Part shown: piece after piece, positions 22,278 through 32,070 of the stretch
Position numbering within the stretch: the stretch's first letter is position 1
Layout of the letters: each line of letters opens with the position of its first letter
Made by a program: the position numbers and the translations under genes
Assembly (NCBI GenBank): GCA_030998225.1
Contig: JAPYXD010000045.1
Span: forward strand, 434,001 to 498,000
DNA: 64,000 nt
Reading direction: 5' to 3'
DNA from: Diplolepis rosae
Lineage: Eukaryota; Arthropoda; Insecta; Hymenoptera; Diplolepididae
Notes under the pieces: generated by a model
The model's database searches: none
What the model was told of the DNA's origin: nothing
Seen by the model: the letters and a program-made list of their open reading frames with translations, nothing else

Positions 22278-22990
22278 CGAATGAATGCGTATGTCACATT
22301 TTGCTTAAATGTTTGGGCATGAGAAAGCTGTCAGCAAGGTGGCTGTCGCGTTTGCTCACACTCCATCAAAAATGATGTTGTGTAATCCCAGTGAATTTTT
22401 ACGTCATTATGTTACTGTTGATAAAAGGTGAATCAATCACATTATATATAAAGCAAAACAACAGTAAAAAATGTAGATTGGACCTAACGAACGCACTGCA
22501 AAAAAGGCGAAAACGGTTTCATCAGCCGTTATGGTCATGGCCACAATTTGTTGGGAATCGCACGGATTAAAATTGACTGATTATTAACAGAAGGGAGAGA
22601 CAATTACAGGCGATTATTATGCTTCAATATGGGATCAATTTGACGTTATACTGAAGAAAAAGCGGCCAAAACTGTCGAAAAAAAGTGCTCTTTCGTCACG
22701 ATAATGCACCAGCTCACTCGAGTGCAATAGTAACGAAAAAATTGATAGAAATGCGCTATAAATTACTTCCTCATCCACTTTATTATCCAGAATTGGCTCC
22801 ATGCTACTTTTTTCTGTTCCCCAAGTTGAAGAATTGACTTGAAGAAAAAAAATTTACATCGATCGAGCAGTTTATCGCTGGAATCGAATGAATTTTAGTT
22901 TTAAAATGCATCATGATAATTCGAAATCTCCACAGCTAATGAGAATTAAAACGTTAATGTTACTGGTTCTTTAAATGACATGTAAGAATG
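22278..22990 (+). mobile_element. Mariner transposase remnant, plus strand
   Basis: In shifting frames: CHILLKCLGMRKLSARWLSR, LLTLHQK; then NPSEFLRHYVTVDKR (first catalytic aspartate region, with the usual DETW changed); ERTAKKAKTVSSAVMVMATI; KGETITGDYYASIWDQFD; then FRHDNAPAHSS-like second-aspartate region with a stop, and LPHPLYYPELAPC (third-aspartate region with the PPYSPDLAP box altered to YYPELAP). The N-terminal DNA-binding part is missing. Clearly dead. Confidence 0.82.
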
Positions 22991-23184
22991 TGTTGAGGAT
23001 TATTCAAGAAACGAAAAGCGGATGAATCTACTTTATTTATATCCATTAAAAGTATTAAGTTACAAATGATCCAGTATTATAATTTAGTTTGATTTTATGT
23101 GGTATTATGAATGATAAGTTATGAATTAAAATAACGAAGCCGAAATTTTTTGTAGTCAAAACCTGAATACCAAAATCAAAATTA

Positions 23185-24181
23185 TTTTTTAATTGGAACC
23201 AAAATTTTCTTTAGCCGCGCTAATTCCAAATGATTGAGCTGATGCGTTGTCGTGGTGGATGAGCACTTTTATCTCTGCCAAATGAGGCCGTGTCTCATTT
23301 AATTTCTCGCCGAATAGGTCCAATAATTCACTGCAGTACTGCCCCGTGATCGTGTGTCCTTTCTCCAAAAAGTCCATGAGGATTATTCCCTTCAAATCTC
23401 AAAAAATCATATCTACGACCTTTCCGGCCGACGGGACCGTCTTTGCCTTCTTCGGAGCAGATTCGCATGAATAAATCCATGATTTTGATTGTCGCCTGGT
23501 CTCTGACTTATATTAATGGATCCAGGTTTCATCAACGGTAACGACTCAACGCAAAAGCTTCTGCGAATTTCGCTTAAAGAGGTCCAAACACTGCTTGGAA
23601 GTTGACAGCTATATCCTTTTGTGGTCCACCGTGAGCAATCGCGACACCAAACGGGACGAAATCTTCCTCATTCCTAACTCATCACGTAAAATGTTGATTG
23701 CAGTTTCGTACGACATGCCTACGATCTCTGCTACTTCACGCACTTTTGTTCGGCCATCAGCAAGAAACATGTCCTGGAACTTTTTAACAATTTCCGCAGT
23801 AATTACGTCTGCCGGGAGGCTCTGTCGCTTCATTAAAAACAAATATAAGACCACGTTTAAATTCGTTGAACCAATATCTCACGGTTGTCATAGATGTTGA
23901 AAGGTCCCTATACACAGCATCCTACTTCGCTTTCATTTCTCCGCACGATTTTTCATCCAAAAATAAAAAGCGAATTACGTATCGATATTGTCTTTTTTCC
24001 ATTGTATATAAAAACACCAAAGACGTCCAATAGAAATAGATTTCAAGTCAAAACTAACCTATGAATCAATCTGAAATTTTGTATGACGTCATTTGAAAGA
24101 TGGTAGTATACGTTGGTAATGGCAACTTTCTTCAGTAACGCCAGCTATCGTAAATGACGCGTACTTATTGATCCACCCTCC
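23185..24181 (-). mobile_element. Mariner remnant, minus strand, 5' end kept
   Basis: The minus strand starts with an end GGAGGGTGGATCAATAAGT at 24181 next to TA. Translation begins about 24002 with MEKRQYRYVIRFLFLDEKS and proceeds through VRYWFNEFKRGL, an intact-looking helix-turn-helix block at 23609-23854 (VREVAEIVGMSYETAINIL then RDELGMRKISSRLVSRLLTV), then DPLI and KDGPVGRK, LMDFLEKGHTITGQYCSELL and IHHDNASAQSF near 23260. It stops near 23185 before the third aspartate. Multiple frameshifts. Its end sequence differs from the other mariners here, so it is a separate family. Confidence 0.82.
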
Positions 24182-24339
24182 TATAATAGAAAATATTAAT
24201 TAAAACAAGAGATTCATTCCAAATGAGAAAAATGTTCTATATCTTAGTCTTGTTGATATAAATGAAGTTCACTTGACTCCATTGTATATCAAGTTAGTGT
24301 TGATGAAAAAACATTAGATAAAGAAGGCGATGTATTTAA

Positions 24340-24412
24340 ATTTTATAAATTAAATTTTCCTAGATTTTCAGAGGCGGAACTAAAAGCAGGTGTCTTTGTT
24401 GGACCGCAGGTA
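24340..24412 (+). pseudogene. Single exon scrap of an unnamed transposon-linked family
   Basis: FPRFSEAELKAGVFVGPQ is encoded just before a splice-donor-like CAG/GTACGT at 24409-24417. I recall a segment of this form (KIKEGIFVGPQI) from large unnamed protein families in arthropods and cnidarians that spread with transposons. The antisense fragment at 31415-31810 holds the same motif, degraded. No other exon is visible here. Confidence 0.4.
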
Positions 24413-24497
24413 CGTAGCGTAATTAAAGATAATACGTTCTATATTCTTTGTTGAACAATTGAAACAACATTTTTTAAACATTATTGTAGTACATCAA

Positions 24498-25439
24498 TTT
24501 TAATCGTCAAACGTGGTTCTAACGGGTTTGACAACGCGAGGCCAAGCGTTATCATGCTTTAGAATCACTTTTTCGTGCCTCTGCTCGTATTGTGGTCGTT
24601 TTTCGCCCAGTGCTTGGCTCAAACGCATTAATTGCGTTCTATACCGTTCCCCAGTGATGGTTTCGTACGGATTCAACTGCTCATAATAAATAACACCGAC
24701 TTGGTCCCACCAAATATACAGCATAACCTTCGCAGCGAGAATATTCGGCCGAGCTGACGACGTAGAAGCATGACCGAACAGTCCCCGTCACTTTCTTCTC
24801 TTTGGGTTGCTGTAATGAATCCATTCTTCATCACCCGTCACAATGCGATGAAAAAAACCCTTTCTTTTTTTCCGCTAAAGGAGTTGTTCATAGGCGAAAA
24901 AACAACGCTCAACGTCCCTTGACGTCAAGTCATTCCCAACGCATGCAATCGCTTTGAAATGGCTTAACGGGTAACTCCCAATGCTGAAGCAAGCTCTTCT
25001 TGCATTTGGCACGGATCCTCATCGAGCAATGCCTCCAATTCAGCGTCTGCGAACGTTTTTGGTTTTCTTTCACGCGGACAGTCTTCAACATCGAAATCAT
25101 TGTTTTTGAAGCGACGAAACCAATCACGGCACGTTGTTTTACTTAGAGCAGCATCACCGTAAACTTTTTGGAGCTCTCGATGCGCTTCAGCCGCTGTTAT
25201 CTTCGAATGAAAGAAGAAAATCAACACTTTCCGCAAATGACGATTATTTGGCACAAAATCAGACATTTTCACACAATCAAAAGTATATGACGCCAAAACA
25301 AAATCACTAATGTGTCAAAACAGTTTGTTTACCATATGTCTAAGCTTGGTTCATGACGTTTTGGATATGTCAAAATCGACTAGCACTTACTGCTGGAGCC
25401 ATCTATTCACAAACAGCGGGAATTTAGTTGCGCACCTTA
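24498..25439 (-). mobile_element. Mariner, minus strand, truncated at 3' end
   Basis: The end AAGGTGCGCAACTAAATTCCCG at 25439 (shown as AAGGTGCGCAACTAA, then ATTCCCG) matches the element at 44614-45895. The transposase starts MSDFVPNNRHLRKVLIFFFH at about 25266, continues through the helix-turn-helix block, VTGDEEWIHYSNPKRRK, MLYIWWDQVGVIYYEQLNPY, and KVILKHDNAWPRVVKPV, then breaks off at 24498 before the third aspartate and the right end. A frameshift or deletion near 24935 removes about 15 residues. By eye over 85 percent identical to the 44.6-kb copy. Confidence 0.88.
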
Positions 25440-27260
25440 TAACATTTTTATTTCATTGTTTCAAGTCATAACAATATTTTCCAAAAGAATTCATTCTTAT
25501 GGCAATTTTTTACAAAAATTATTATTTACGTCAAGATGTGAACATCCCTTGAATTCTAGCAAAAAATGAGCCTTAAAGCTTTATAATATTCCGAATACAA
25601 AAATATAAGGAACTCTCTCACTGGAACCAGTTCTATAACAATAATCTATAATTAATACATTTTTTTCAATACCTCCACTGAAATCGTTATATTTTAAGCC
25701 CGTTTCGGGTAAAGAAAATTGCGAATTTCAGGCGAATGAAGAAAACTTATAAAACTTGCGAAAAAAGAGGAGGGACTAGTCTTGAAAGCCATAGTAACGG
25801 GCTGGAAAGTAAACATGGTTCGTTACTATTCATACAAATTCAAACGCAACTGTCAGTTGTTTGCTTTATATATCTTGTTTCCCCTCAAGGTGTTTGAAAA
25901 TACAACGCTTTCAGTGGAGTAATTGGAAAAAGTACAGTGTTCGACACGAGTTGAAAGGTGTTTTCAGACTCGTGTGATTGCATCCTGAGCGAAGCGAGAC
26001 GAGCAAACTTATACTCATCTGAAATCTGCACCTTATAACTCTTGTTGAACAATCTACTATTATGGTCTATTCCATTTCAATATCTCTCAATTCATTCTTC
26101 CTGAGGTTATTCATAAAAATGAAAAATGTTATAGTGGCATAATAATTTAGTAATTAATGTTTAAAGCTGGCGGTGTTACAAAATCCTGAGGGAAACCCTC
26201 TGCAGGTTGGTTTTTGTGCAACGGAAATTGCTTTCTTTCTTAAATGAGTGATCCGGCGCACGCGCCCTCCTCAAAAAGTTTTAGAACTGCATTTGATAAA
26301 ATTTAAACTCGTCTTTAGTGAAGTATGGCTTCACGAGATTATACTCCTTAAAATTATCTTCTAAGGGTAAAGCCGTGACTTGTATGATGTACATTTGAAT
26401 GTACCATATTATATAGTTGATTTATTAATTTTTTTATTGACTAGGCAAAAATTGATGAATGTTAGGTCACGTGAGTAATTTATTTAAATTATATTGTTTG
26501 CTTATCATAGTTGTCAGCATAACCTCAAATTCTGAGCGTAAATTGTTACATACATTTAGCAGTGTTATAACTATTTTCATTAACATGCAGGAAAAATCCT
26601 CTAGGGCTTGGAATCCATACATTTCCTTTTGCGGTGAGTATCAGAATTAATGTAGAACTGGCGGTTCAGAGTTCTTGAAACACAAATTAGAGGGAAGCAG
26701 TGATCATAAATGACCCCTTTCCATATTATAACGATTTAAAATTGTGTTTTAAACCGCAAGCAAATTCATCTATGCATGCCAAATCAATATCCAAAAATAT
26801 TACATCACAAGACAGAATCGCAGTTTATTTGAGAATAAAATACATTTTCGTTTTTCGGCCAGAATTATTCTTTCAAAAACCAACAAAAACAACATTCATG
26901 ATGTTCAAGGTTTAGTAGAATTCAAAATTCAACCTTTCTCAAATTCCTACATTTGCATGAAAACACCTTATGAAAATATATGACAACGCACGAAAAAAGT
27001 TGAGTTCCATCCAAAAATTCGAATTCTAGTTTATAATCGTTTTATAAAGTTTTTGGGTTACTCTATGACGTCGTGGAATAATCCAAATTCACGCTTACTC
27101 TAAAATAGAGCAGATACATCGGTTCGAAGTAAGCAAGTTTTTAAACATAGGAAGCTACTGTTTCCACCGACTCTCCGAAAATCGGCTATTCACTCGGTAA
27201 AACGCTCAGCCTGTACAATTCTCCAATTGGACGTAAGCCCCTTTTTCTCATGCGCGTCAC
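25440..27260. other. Intergenic or intronic sequence, nothing firm
   Basis: AT-rich. A block at 25880-26010 (GACACGAGTTGAAAGGTG, then AGCGAAGCGAGACGAGC) has the look of a MITE end seen also near 42.3 kb, but no pairing end was found. A segment 26590-26631 has acceptor-like and donor-like borders but only 14 codons; I do not call it an exon. Confidence 0.4.
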
Positions 27261-27897
27261 ATACAGGGTGTCTAAAAAGTCCCGGGACGGTTGGATATTT
27301 CCTCAGGTAAAATATTTTTCAAAAAAGTGAAGGTCATTCCTGAAGTAAATTTCAATGAGGAATTCAATGGTGACCTTCATTTTGACTTTGAAGTTGACCA
27401 TCATGGCTTTTTCAAGGTCAACTTTGTTTTTTTTTAAATGGAAAGCCCCTTTTTTCACATCTGCAATCGATAGAGCGAAAAATACTACGTTTAAGTACGT
27501 ACCCAAGTCATTGGTCAATTGTAACGTTCAAGGTCAATTAGAGGTTATTTGAAATTAACAAAGTTTTCCAAGAGGTCAATGTAATTCCAGAAGTAAATTT
27601 CAACGAGAAATTCATTGGTGAGCTCTGTATTGATCTTGGTTACAGCGTTTTGAATATTGTAAAATCATATGTATAGGAAATTTTTCATTAAAAGTTCCAG
27701 AAGTTCTGGCGAGAGTTCTGTTCCTCCCCAAAGAGTTATATCGAAAAGTCCTATACCGTTTTTCGAAACCTAAGTCAATACCTGAGGCGATACCATAAGT
27801 CCTATACCGTTTTTCTATCTCCATACGAATATTACGAATCGAAACTAAATTTACGTATTACGAGAATATACTTACTATTTTTCGCTAAAAGATTATT

Positions 27898-28990
27898 ATG
27901 GCGCAAGCTAAACTTTCGGAACGAGAGAGGGTATCTGTATTAATGATGCGTGGTTGGGGAGATCGAGTTCGATCTTATGATCAAGTTCGTTTGCTTTTCA
28001 ATCGCACTTTTCGTAATGGAGAAGGGTTAAATCCTGTCTTAAAATCAACAATTGAAAGAACTGTAAGGCGCTTTATGAATCATGGATCTATCAAGGACCT
28101 TCAGAGAACTGGTCGGCCAAAATCTGCAGGATCTGAGGAGATGCAGATGGACATAGCCCAAGCATTTGTTGAAAACCCACACCTTAGTTTACGTTGAGCT
28201 AGTGATGAATGAGCGTGACGTTGCTCCTGAGACAGTGCGAAATATTTTAAAAAGCATTAATTTCCATCCTTACAAAGTTCATCTGGTACAAGAGCTCTAT
28301 GAAGACGATCCTGATTGTCGGGTTGAATTTTGTGAAATTATGATGGACAGAATTGATAGAGATCCTCTTTTCTTGTACAATACAGTATTCTCAGATGAAG
28401 ATGCTTTCACTTTAAAAGGTGAAGTTAACAGGCAAAATTGTAGATAATAGTCCGACAAAAATCCTGATTGGATGTTGGAGAGTCACACACAATATCCACA
28501 AAAGATTAATGTTTGGGCCGGTATCTTATATGATACATTGATAGGCCCTTTCTTCATCGATGGTAATCTCAATGCCCGTGCATATGAAGAGCTTCTCAGA
28601 AACCAAATTGTACCAAGAATAAGGGAGATTACAGGCGATAATTTTCAAAATATTTGGTTCCAGCAGGACGGAGCAGCGGCTCATTACGGTAGGGAAGTTC
28701 GAGCATATTTGGATACTCAGTTCTCTCATAGGTAGATTGGAAGAAGGGGTGAAATCGGGTGGCCTGCTAGATCTCATGATCTGACGCCTCTCGACTATTT
28801 TCTTTGGGGTTATTTAAAGAGCAAAGTATACTCAACGCAACCCCGAAGCTTAGACGAATTGCAGAATCGGATTCTGCAAGAGGCTACTTTGATTGATAGG
28901 GAGATGATTCGTAATGCTGTAACTCATTTTTACAATCGCATAGCTTTTTGTCAAGAAGCTCAAGGTTTTCAGTTCGAACATCTTCACTAA
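27898..28990 (+). pseudogene. Tc1/mariner-type DDD transposase, nearly full length
   Basis: MAQAKLSERERVSVLMMRGW starts at 27898. One frameshift lies at about 28195; after it a single frame runs to the stop at 28988-28990, broken by stops at 28445, 28448 and 28733. Seen: helix-turn-helix at residues ~45-90 (VRRFMNHGSIKDLQRTGRPK), second unit VAPETVRNILKSINFHPYK, catalytic blocks VFSDEDAFTL, IWFQQDGAAAHYG and WPARSHDLTPLDYFLWG. All three acidic residues remain. About 36 residues separate the second and third, more than the 34 of classic mariner, and SPDL is changed to SHDL. About 360 residues in total. Dead but recent. Confidence 0.87.
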
Positions 28991-29158
28991 AGCGTGAGAG
29001 GCAAGGGGACTCACGCTAATCAAGCACCCCGAAACGTGAGAAGCAAGGGGACCCATGCTAATCAAGCACCCCGAAACGCGAGAGGCAAGGGGACTCACGC
29101 TAATCAAGCACCCCTAAACGTGAGAGGCAAGGGGACTCACGCTAATCAAGCACCCCAA
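28988..29158 (+). repeat. 42-bp minisatellite, four copies, at transposase 3' end
   Basis: Four head-to-tail copies of CGTGAGAGGCAAGGGGACTC followed by ACGCTAATCAAGCACCCCGAAA begin at the transposase stop codon. Copies differ at one to three positions. Within each unit CGTGAG and CTCACG can pair to a short hairpin. The second element copy at 50106-50188 has only two units, one with a 2-base deletion, so unit number varies between copies. Confidence 0.92.
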
Positions 29159-29725
29159 AGAGAACAGAATTTACTACATCCACGTCGTTGTTCCTGGCTA
29201 ATGCTTAACGTAAATGTAAACTGCTTGGAAAAAACCTTGAAAAAACCTTGAAGATCATCACCAAGATTAATACAGAGCTCACCAATGAATTTCTCGTTGA
29301 AATTTACTTCAGGAATTACACTGACCTCTTGGAAAACTTTGACAATTTCAGATAACCTTTAACTGACCTGGAACGTTACAATTGACCTGTGACTTGGGTA
29401 CGTACTTGAACGTAGTATTTTTCGCTCTATCGATTGCAGATGTGAAAAAGGGGGGTTTCCATTAAAAAAAAAAACAAATTTGACCTTCAAAAAGCCATGA
29501 AGGTCAACTTCAAGGTCAAAATGAAGGTCACCATTGAATTCCTCGTTGAAATTTATTTCAGGAATGACCTTCACTTTTTTGAAAAATATTTTACCTGAGG
29601 AAATATCCAACCGTCCCGGGACTTTTTAGACACCCTGTATAATAAAGAAACAAATTTTTAAAAAGTAATAAACTTCCGGGATTGGAAGTATACCTGAATA
29701 AAATCTATTAGAATAGTTTACTTAC

Positions 29726-29936
29726 CCCACAGTGCAGCACACAAAATTTCACTGTTGAATCTTTTTTTATATTTTCGAATCTCTGGAGTGTCAGATGCTA
29801 AATCATGACTAGTCGGCGTTACATTCACATTGACATGAGACTCTCTTCGAGCAGGACCAGCCCCAAAACCAAATGTCAAAAAAGAGCGTTGCTTTTGTTG
29901 AAGTGCAAGTGGAGGTGATTTTACAGCTTGTCGATA
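29726..29936 (-). CDS. msn: msn-like Ste20 kinase: exon with start of CNH domain
   Basis: Minus-strand exon between acceptor TTATTTTAG (29937 side) and donor GTAAGT (29725 side), 211 bases. It encodes [20 protein letters not shown], then [34 protein letters not shown] and [10 protein letters not shown]. The last block is the strongly conserved entry to the citron-homology domain of Misshapen, TNIK, MINK1 and MAP4K4, kinases that link Ste20 signalling to JNK and the cytoskeleton. The exon begins in phase 0, continuing the previous exon, and ends one base into a codon. The following exon, expected to start VNLLIGTE-like, is not found down to base 1. Confidence 0.9.
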
Positions 29937-30800
29937 CTAAAATAATAAGAAAAATATTATAATCTTAAAAATCGGAAAGTTTTCCCAAGTGTAATAATCG
30001 ACGATGAATTTATAGAAAAATTGATAAACCTATGATATTTGGCCAATAATACTTTATGTAAGGCCACTTGAATAATCCTTGATCCCTTGTTAATATAGGG
30101 AAATGATATACTTTCTATATTTTCAGCTGAACTTTAAGAAAAATACCAGTAAAACAGAATTTCATTGTGCTGACGAAAATACAATTTAATAGTCTTTTTA
30201 TATTCAGATTCTATTATCTGAAAAATTAAATATTGATTTTAAAACCACAAGACAGATTTCGGAAAACCACAGCAAATTTTTTCAATAAATCGATGTTGAT
30301 TTCAGTGATTTCAGTGATTTCAGAGTATGCTTCCTAGCCTTAAATAAACAACGTCTTTCCAGTCATACCAAATGCATAAAGATATTATTTTTGCTCAAAT
30401 GTCAGTTTTCCAGCATTAGTGGATAGCTCACTCAGACAACCCATAATTGTCACCTCATGGTATAATTATATCACATTTCTTTTTGGTGCCATCATGAATT
30501 CATGGAAACCATTTCATTATTCAATCTTCACAGCAAATAAACAACATAATGGCATGAATTTTGGATTCTACTGAGTTTCCTAAAGGAATAGAAATAGTTC
30601 CCTGAGCTAGTCCCAGTTTCTGTGCAAGTCTCTATTACATCTGACAAGGACTTTTATTCAATAACACTGATCAACAAAATGTGACCTATCTGTTCATGAA
30701 ATTCGTTATATCATTTTCAGATAAGTCTTCTGTGCTGAATCCAAATCTTGCCTCTATTTTGCCCCAGCACGTCAGGTTTTTGAGATTATTTTCGAAAAAT
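29937..30800. other. msn intron sequence, no recognised element
   Basis: AT-rich intronic sequence immediately upstream (in gene sense) of the CNH-start exon. A short GTGATTTCA triplication is at 30300-30322. No coding block was recognised. Confidence 0.5.
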
Positions 30801-30804
30801 TACA

Positions 30805-31930
30805 AATCGTATGATAAACGGGTGTAAGCATTTTTTTTTTAAACAAAAAGCAATACATGATTCCAATGCGTTTTTCAACGCAGAATCCATTGATTTTTTT
30901 ATTATTGCTATATCTAATACAGTTCCTGAGATAAATAAAAAAATCACCCGAAAAATGGGTTTACAAAAAATCTTATATTTAAATGTATATCATTTATTTT
31001 TTAATTAGCTGCGTGTCATTCTCTTCTTTTTATGATGCATAAACAATTTCAAAAAAGTTAATAGTTCCAGCTGTAACTGTTCGGAAGGTACATGGTTTCT
31101 TGTACAATATCTCATTGCATTAAACTCTACAATATTTGCAATATTTACAATATTTAGAGTTTAAAGTATTCACAAAGTTTAAAATATACCTCCTTTATTA
31201 TTAGCAGTTAGCTAGTGTCGAAGAATGATTATAATCTGCTACTACTGACTAGAAACTTTCTTTCTTGCATGCTCAACGATGATAGAAGCGAATGAATTTG
31301 AATCTTTAGTGACATGTTCACTTTCACTTCCTAGAAGTTCTGCAGCATAGTGTTCACCAGGTGTTTATAGTTTCTGGATTTCGTGTTCCGCAAAAAATTG
31401 TTTGTAACAACTTTTACTGACAATCAAGTTTGTCTCTCAGGGTCAGTCAAGCTCTTTTCGAAAAGCCAGCCCAACATCAGTTGTCAGATTTGTGGTTCTT
31501 GAAAAACTCCTTCCTAAATTTTAGCTTTACTCAGCTTTGGGAATTTTCTTTTCAAAAAAAGAAGGCAAGAATTTTTGAGGATCAAACAGTGGGTTTTGAG
31601 CAACGTTCATTTTTCGAGGTTTTAACGTCTTTCGGTGAGGCTAGATTGCAATCCGAGAAGAATTCCTATGACTTCAAAATCGCCACAGACAGACCACTTA
31701 TATGATTTGTAATTTATTTTGTCATGTAACAATTTCATAACAGTATAGCACTCTTTCATATTGGTGGCATGAGCGATAGGTATTGATGGACATTCATTTC
31801 CATTGTGCAAGAAAAACAGCTTTTAAACAAAACTATCAATGGATTCTGCGTTGAAAAACGCATCGAAGTCATGTATTGCCTTCTGCTTAAGAAAAATGTT
31901 TACACCCGTTTATCATACGATAAACACTTT
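30805..31930. repeat. Inverted pair of ~92-bp repeats around a decayed gene
   Basis: Bases 30807-30897 (ATGATAAACGGGTGTAAGCA to GCAGAATCCATTGATT) are the reverse complement of 31838-31925 at about 88 percent by eye. The roughly 940 bases between the arms include the antisense fragment 31415-31810. The arms look like duplicated internal coding pieces rather than terminal repeats, since neither continues to a common boundary. Confidence 0.65.
31415..31810 (-). pseudogene. Fragment of unnamed transposon-linked protein family
   Basis: The minus strand from 31810 encodes MHNGNECPSIPIAHATNMKE, then VMKLLHDKINYKSYKWSVCG and DFEVIGILLGLQ, motifs I recall from a family with HNGN-KYPSIPIG and W-ICGDLKVL-LLG boxes. 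After a gap it continues in another frame with KFPKLSKAKI, a stop, EGVF, matching the KLKEGVFVGPQI box also found at 24340. Many stops. Function of the family is unknown to me; it tends to occur in many copies. Confidence 0.5.
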
Positions 31931-32070
31931 GTTGCTCCAATCCCTCTTCTTCAACTTCTTTTGGTTGCCCAGGACCTCTTCAATCAGCAATATCAAAATT
32001 TCCTTGATAGAACATCTGAAATCTCGAGAATATTTCACTCGCCATACGTAACAATTACTTAGTATGTTCT

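Larger units (their letters stand above)
27264..29637 (+). mobile_element. Tc1/mariner-type element with ~390-bp inverted repeats
   Basis: Left end CAGGGTGTCTAAAAAGTCCC at 27264 and its complement ending at 29637 lie between TA (27262-27263 and 29638-29639). The inverted repeats extend about 390 bases inward (27264-27650 and 29245-29637), far beyond the 20-30 bases usual for mariner. They are full of AAGGTCA and its complement. Inside are a decayed transposase (27898-28990) and a 42-bp minisatellite (28988-29158). A partial second copy is at 50102-50911. Total 2374 bases. It lies 88 bases from an msn exon, in the flanking intron. Confidence 0.9.

Noticed and set aside
26590..26631. Possible small plus-strand exon (acceptor ATGCAG, donor GTGAGT)
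   Set aside because: Only 14 codons, no partner exons and no recognisable sequence; splice-like borders of this kind occur by chance.
28988..29158. CRISPR-like array
   Set aside because: Units are contiguous without unique spacers, the genome is animal, and the array is part of a transposon.
1..29725. Remaining CNH-domain exons of msn
   Set aside because: I looked on the minus strand for a segment continuing ALWG with a VNLLIGTE-like start and for later CNH motifs and found none; they are probably left of the window.
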